64,000 nucleotides of DNA, from the NCBI RefSeq assembly GCF_036287235.1, contig NZ_CP142850.1, positions 1,877,127 through 1,941,126 of the forward strand. The letters run 5' to 3'. A program made the translations under genes and the position numbers. The notes below the pieces were generated by a model. It saw only the letters and a list, made by a program, of their open reading frames with translations, had not been told where the DNA came from and searched no databases. Positions 63,210 through 64,000 of the stretch are shown piece by piece. This stretch comes from Exiguobacterium sp. 9-2. GTDB lineage: Bacteria; Bacillota; Bacilli; Exiguobacteriales; Exiguobacteriaceae. Position 1 is the first letter of the stretch; each line of letters begins with the position of its first letter.

Positions 63210-64000
63210 TTAGGCACGAGGATGTGCTTGTTGATAAACATGTCGTAATCGTTCCGTTGTTACGTGTGTATACTGACCGGTCGTCGAAAGAGATGCATGT
63301 CCAAGTAGCTCCTGGACCGCTCGCAAATCGGCTCCTCTTTCTAGCAGATCCGTCGCGAAACTATGACGAAGCGCATGGGGTGTCACATGTTTCCCAACGA
63401 GTTGTTCCCCTTTTTTCATGATTTTCCGAATCGCATCCGTCGTCAATCGACGTCCTGAATGAGACAAGAACAATGCTTGCTCATGACCTGCAACTGGATC
63501 TCGTGATGGTAAGTACAGTTCTAATGCATCTTTCGCAAAGGTTCCAATTGGCGCAATGCGCTCTTTCCCACCTTTTCCATACACATGGACGTAGGAATGA
63601 TCAGTTGCGAGATCACGAAGATCCAGTTGAACGACCTCGCTGACTCGCATACCCGTCGCATATAAAAGTTCCACTAACGCGACATTCCGGTTACCAAGCG
63701 TATCACTCGATCGAAATGCATCGAGGAAACGTTCATATTCCGTTGGGACAAGGAATGTCGGAAGTCCTTGTTGTCGTTTTGGTGCTTTTAATCCATCAAA
63801 TGGATTAGGTTCATCGGTGTCACGTGTCAAAAAACGACCAAATTGTTTGAGGCAGGAAACTTTTTGCGCAATCGTTGCTCGCGCCAGCTCCTGATCGTAA
63901 AGAGCATACAAATAACGCCGTGCACTTGCCAATTCAATCGATCGTAATTGATGATCGCGGCAAAAAGCGGCGTATTGTCGAAGTGTTTGATCATAAGAGC
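63210..64000 (-). CDS. xerC: tyrosine recombinase XerC (CodV), 5' part outside window
   Basis: Resolves chromosome dimers at dif with XerD. 263 codons are visible and the frame is open to the right edge, so the gene continues outside; the TTG at 63932 is internal. The N-terminal SAM-like domain ([20 protein letters not shown]) is followed by the catalytic domain with Arg in [15 protein letters not shown], Lys in [42 protein letters not shown] with the last His and the Tyr nucleophile. The end [10 protein letters not shown] is typical. Next to hslV, as codV is in B. subtilis. Confidence 0.95.
   Translation of the reverse strand, partial: SYDQTLRQYAAFCRDHQLRSIELASARRYLYALYDQELARATIAQKVSCLKQFGRFLTRDTDEPNPFDGLKAPKRQQGLPTFLVPTEYERFLDAFRSSDTLGNRNVALVELLYATGMRVSEVVQLDLRDLATDHSYVHVYGKGGKERIAPIGTFAKDALELYLPSRDPVAGHEQALFLSHSGRRLTTDAIRKIMKKGEQLVGKHVTPHALRHSFATDLLERGADLRAVQELLGHASLSTTGQYTHVTTERLRHVYQQAHPRA

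Noticed and set aside
63210-63932. xerC starting at the TTG at 63932
   Set aside because: The frame continues to the window edge with the conserved N-terminal domain, so the true start is outside.
1-64000. CRISPR arrays, insertion sequences, prophage, tRNA or rRNA genes
   Set aside because: No repeats with spacers, transposase or integrase genes (xerC is the housekeeping recombinase), attachment duplications or RNA-gene signatures were found; gene order is that of the conserved Bacillales core.

Overview
This window looks like a chromosomal core segment of a non-sporulating, motile member of the Bacillales, most probably Exiguobacterium. The evidence is gene order: xerC-hslV-hslU-codY, a fla/che operon, rpsB-tsf-pyrH-frr-uppS-cdsA-dxr-rasP-proS-polC, rimP-nusA-ylxR-ylxQ-infB-rbfA-truB-ribF-rpsO-pnp-mlpA, then RNase J, FtsK/SpoIIIE and a YmfC-type GntR regulator. 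This follows the Bacillus subtilis map closely, but the spore and DAP genes that sit near here in Bacillus are absent. A MurE/FemX/M15-peptidase cassette stands in their place, which fits the L-Lys-Gly wall known for Exiguobacterium. Genus assignment is inference. Every gene I accept is on the minus strand, so the window reads from high to low coordinates.

Layout in transcription order. (1) 64000-60430: xerC (cut by the window edge), hslV, hslU and codY, closed by a strong terminator. (2) 60350-35955: about 24 kb of flagellar and chemotaxis genes (flgB to sigD and ylxL), tightly packed with many 1-26 base overlaps. It encodes the rod, hook, MS ring, C ring (FliG, FliM, FliY), export gate and ATPase, chemotaxis proteins and the flagellar sigma factor; cheB is not in its usual place. 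(3) 35970-22400: rpsB, tsf, pyrH, frr, uppS, cdsA, dxr, rasP, proS and polC, with intrinsic terminators between several genes that probably grade expression. (4) 22500-13000: a promoter and leader terminator before rimP-nusA-ylxR-ylxQ-infB-rbfA-truB-ribF, then rpsO and pnp. (5) 12930-4180: mlpA, the murE-femX-M15 cassette, RNase J and FtsK. (6) 4070-1: two paralogous Bmp-family (nucleoside-type) lipoproteins, a GntR/HutC regulator and the start of the ABC ATPase of the same importer.

Most of the window is conserved housekeeping sequence. I see no CRISPR array, insertion sequence, prophage, tRNA or rRNA. The most interesting parts are regulatory: repeated TCAGAC-TCTGA palindromes at the promoters of the regulator gene and of the upstream lipoprotein gene, with cre-like sites; a terminator directly behind the rimP-nusA promoter; a CodY-box-like sequence ahead of flgB beside codY; and an rpsB promoter inside the last flagellar-operon gene. 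No wholly new system is evident; the Bmp locus and the cell-wall cassette are the best leads.
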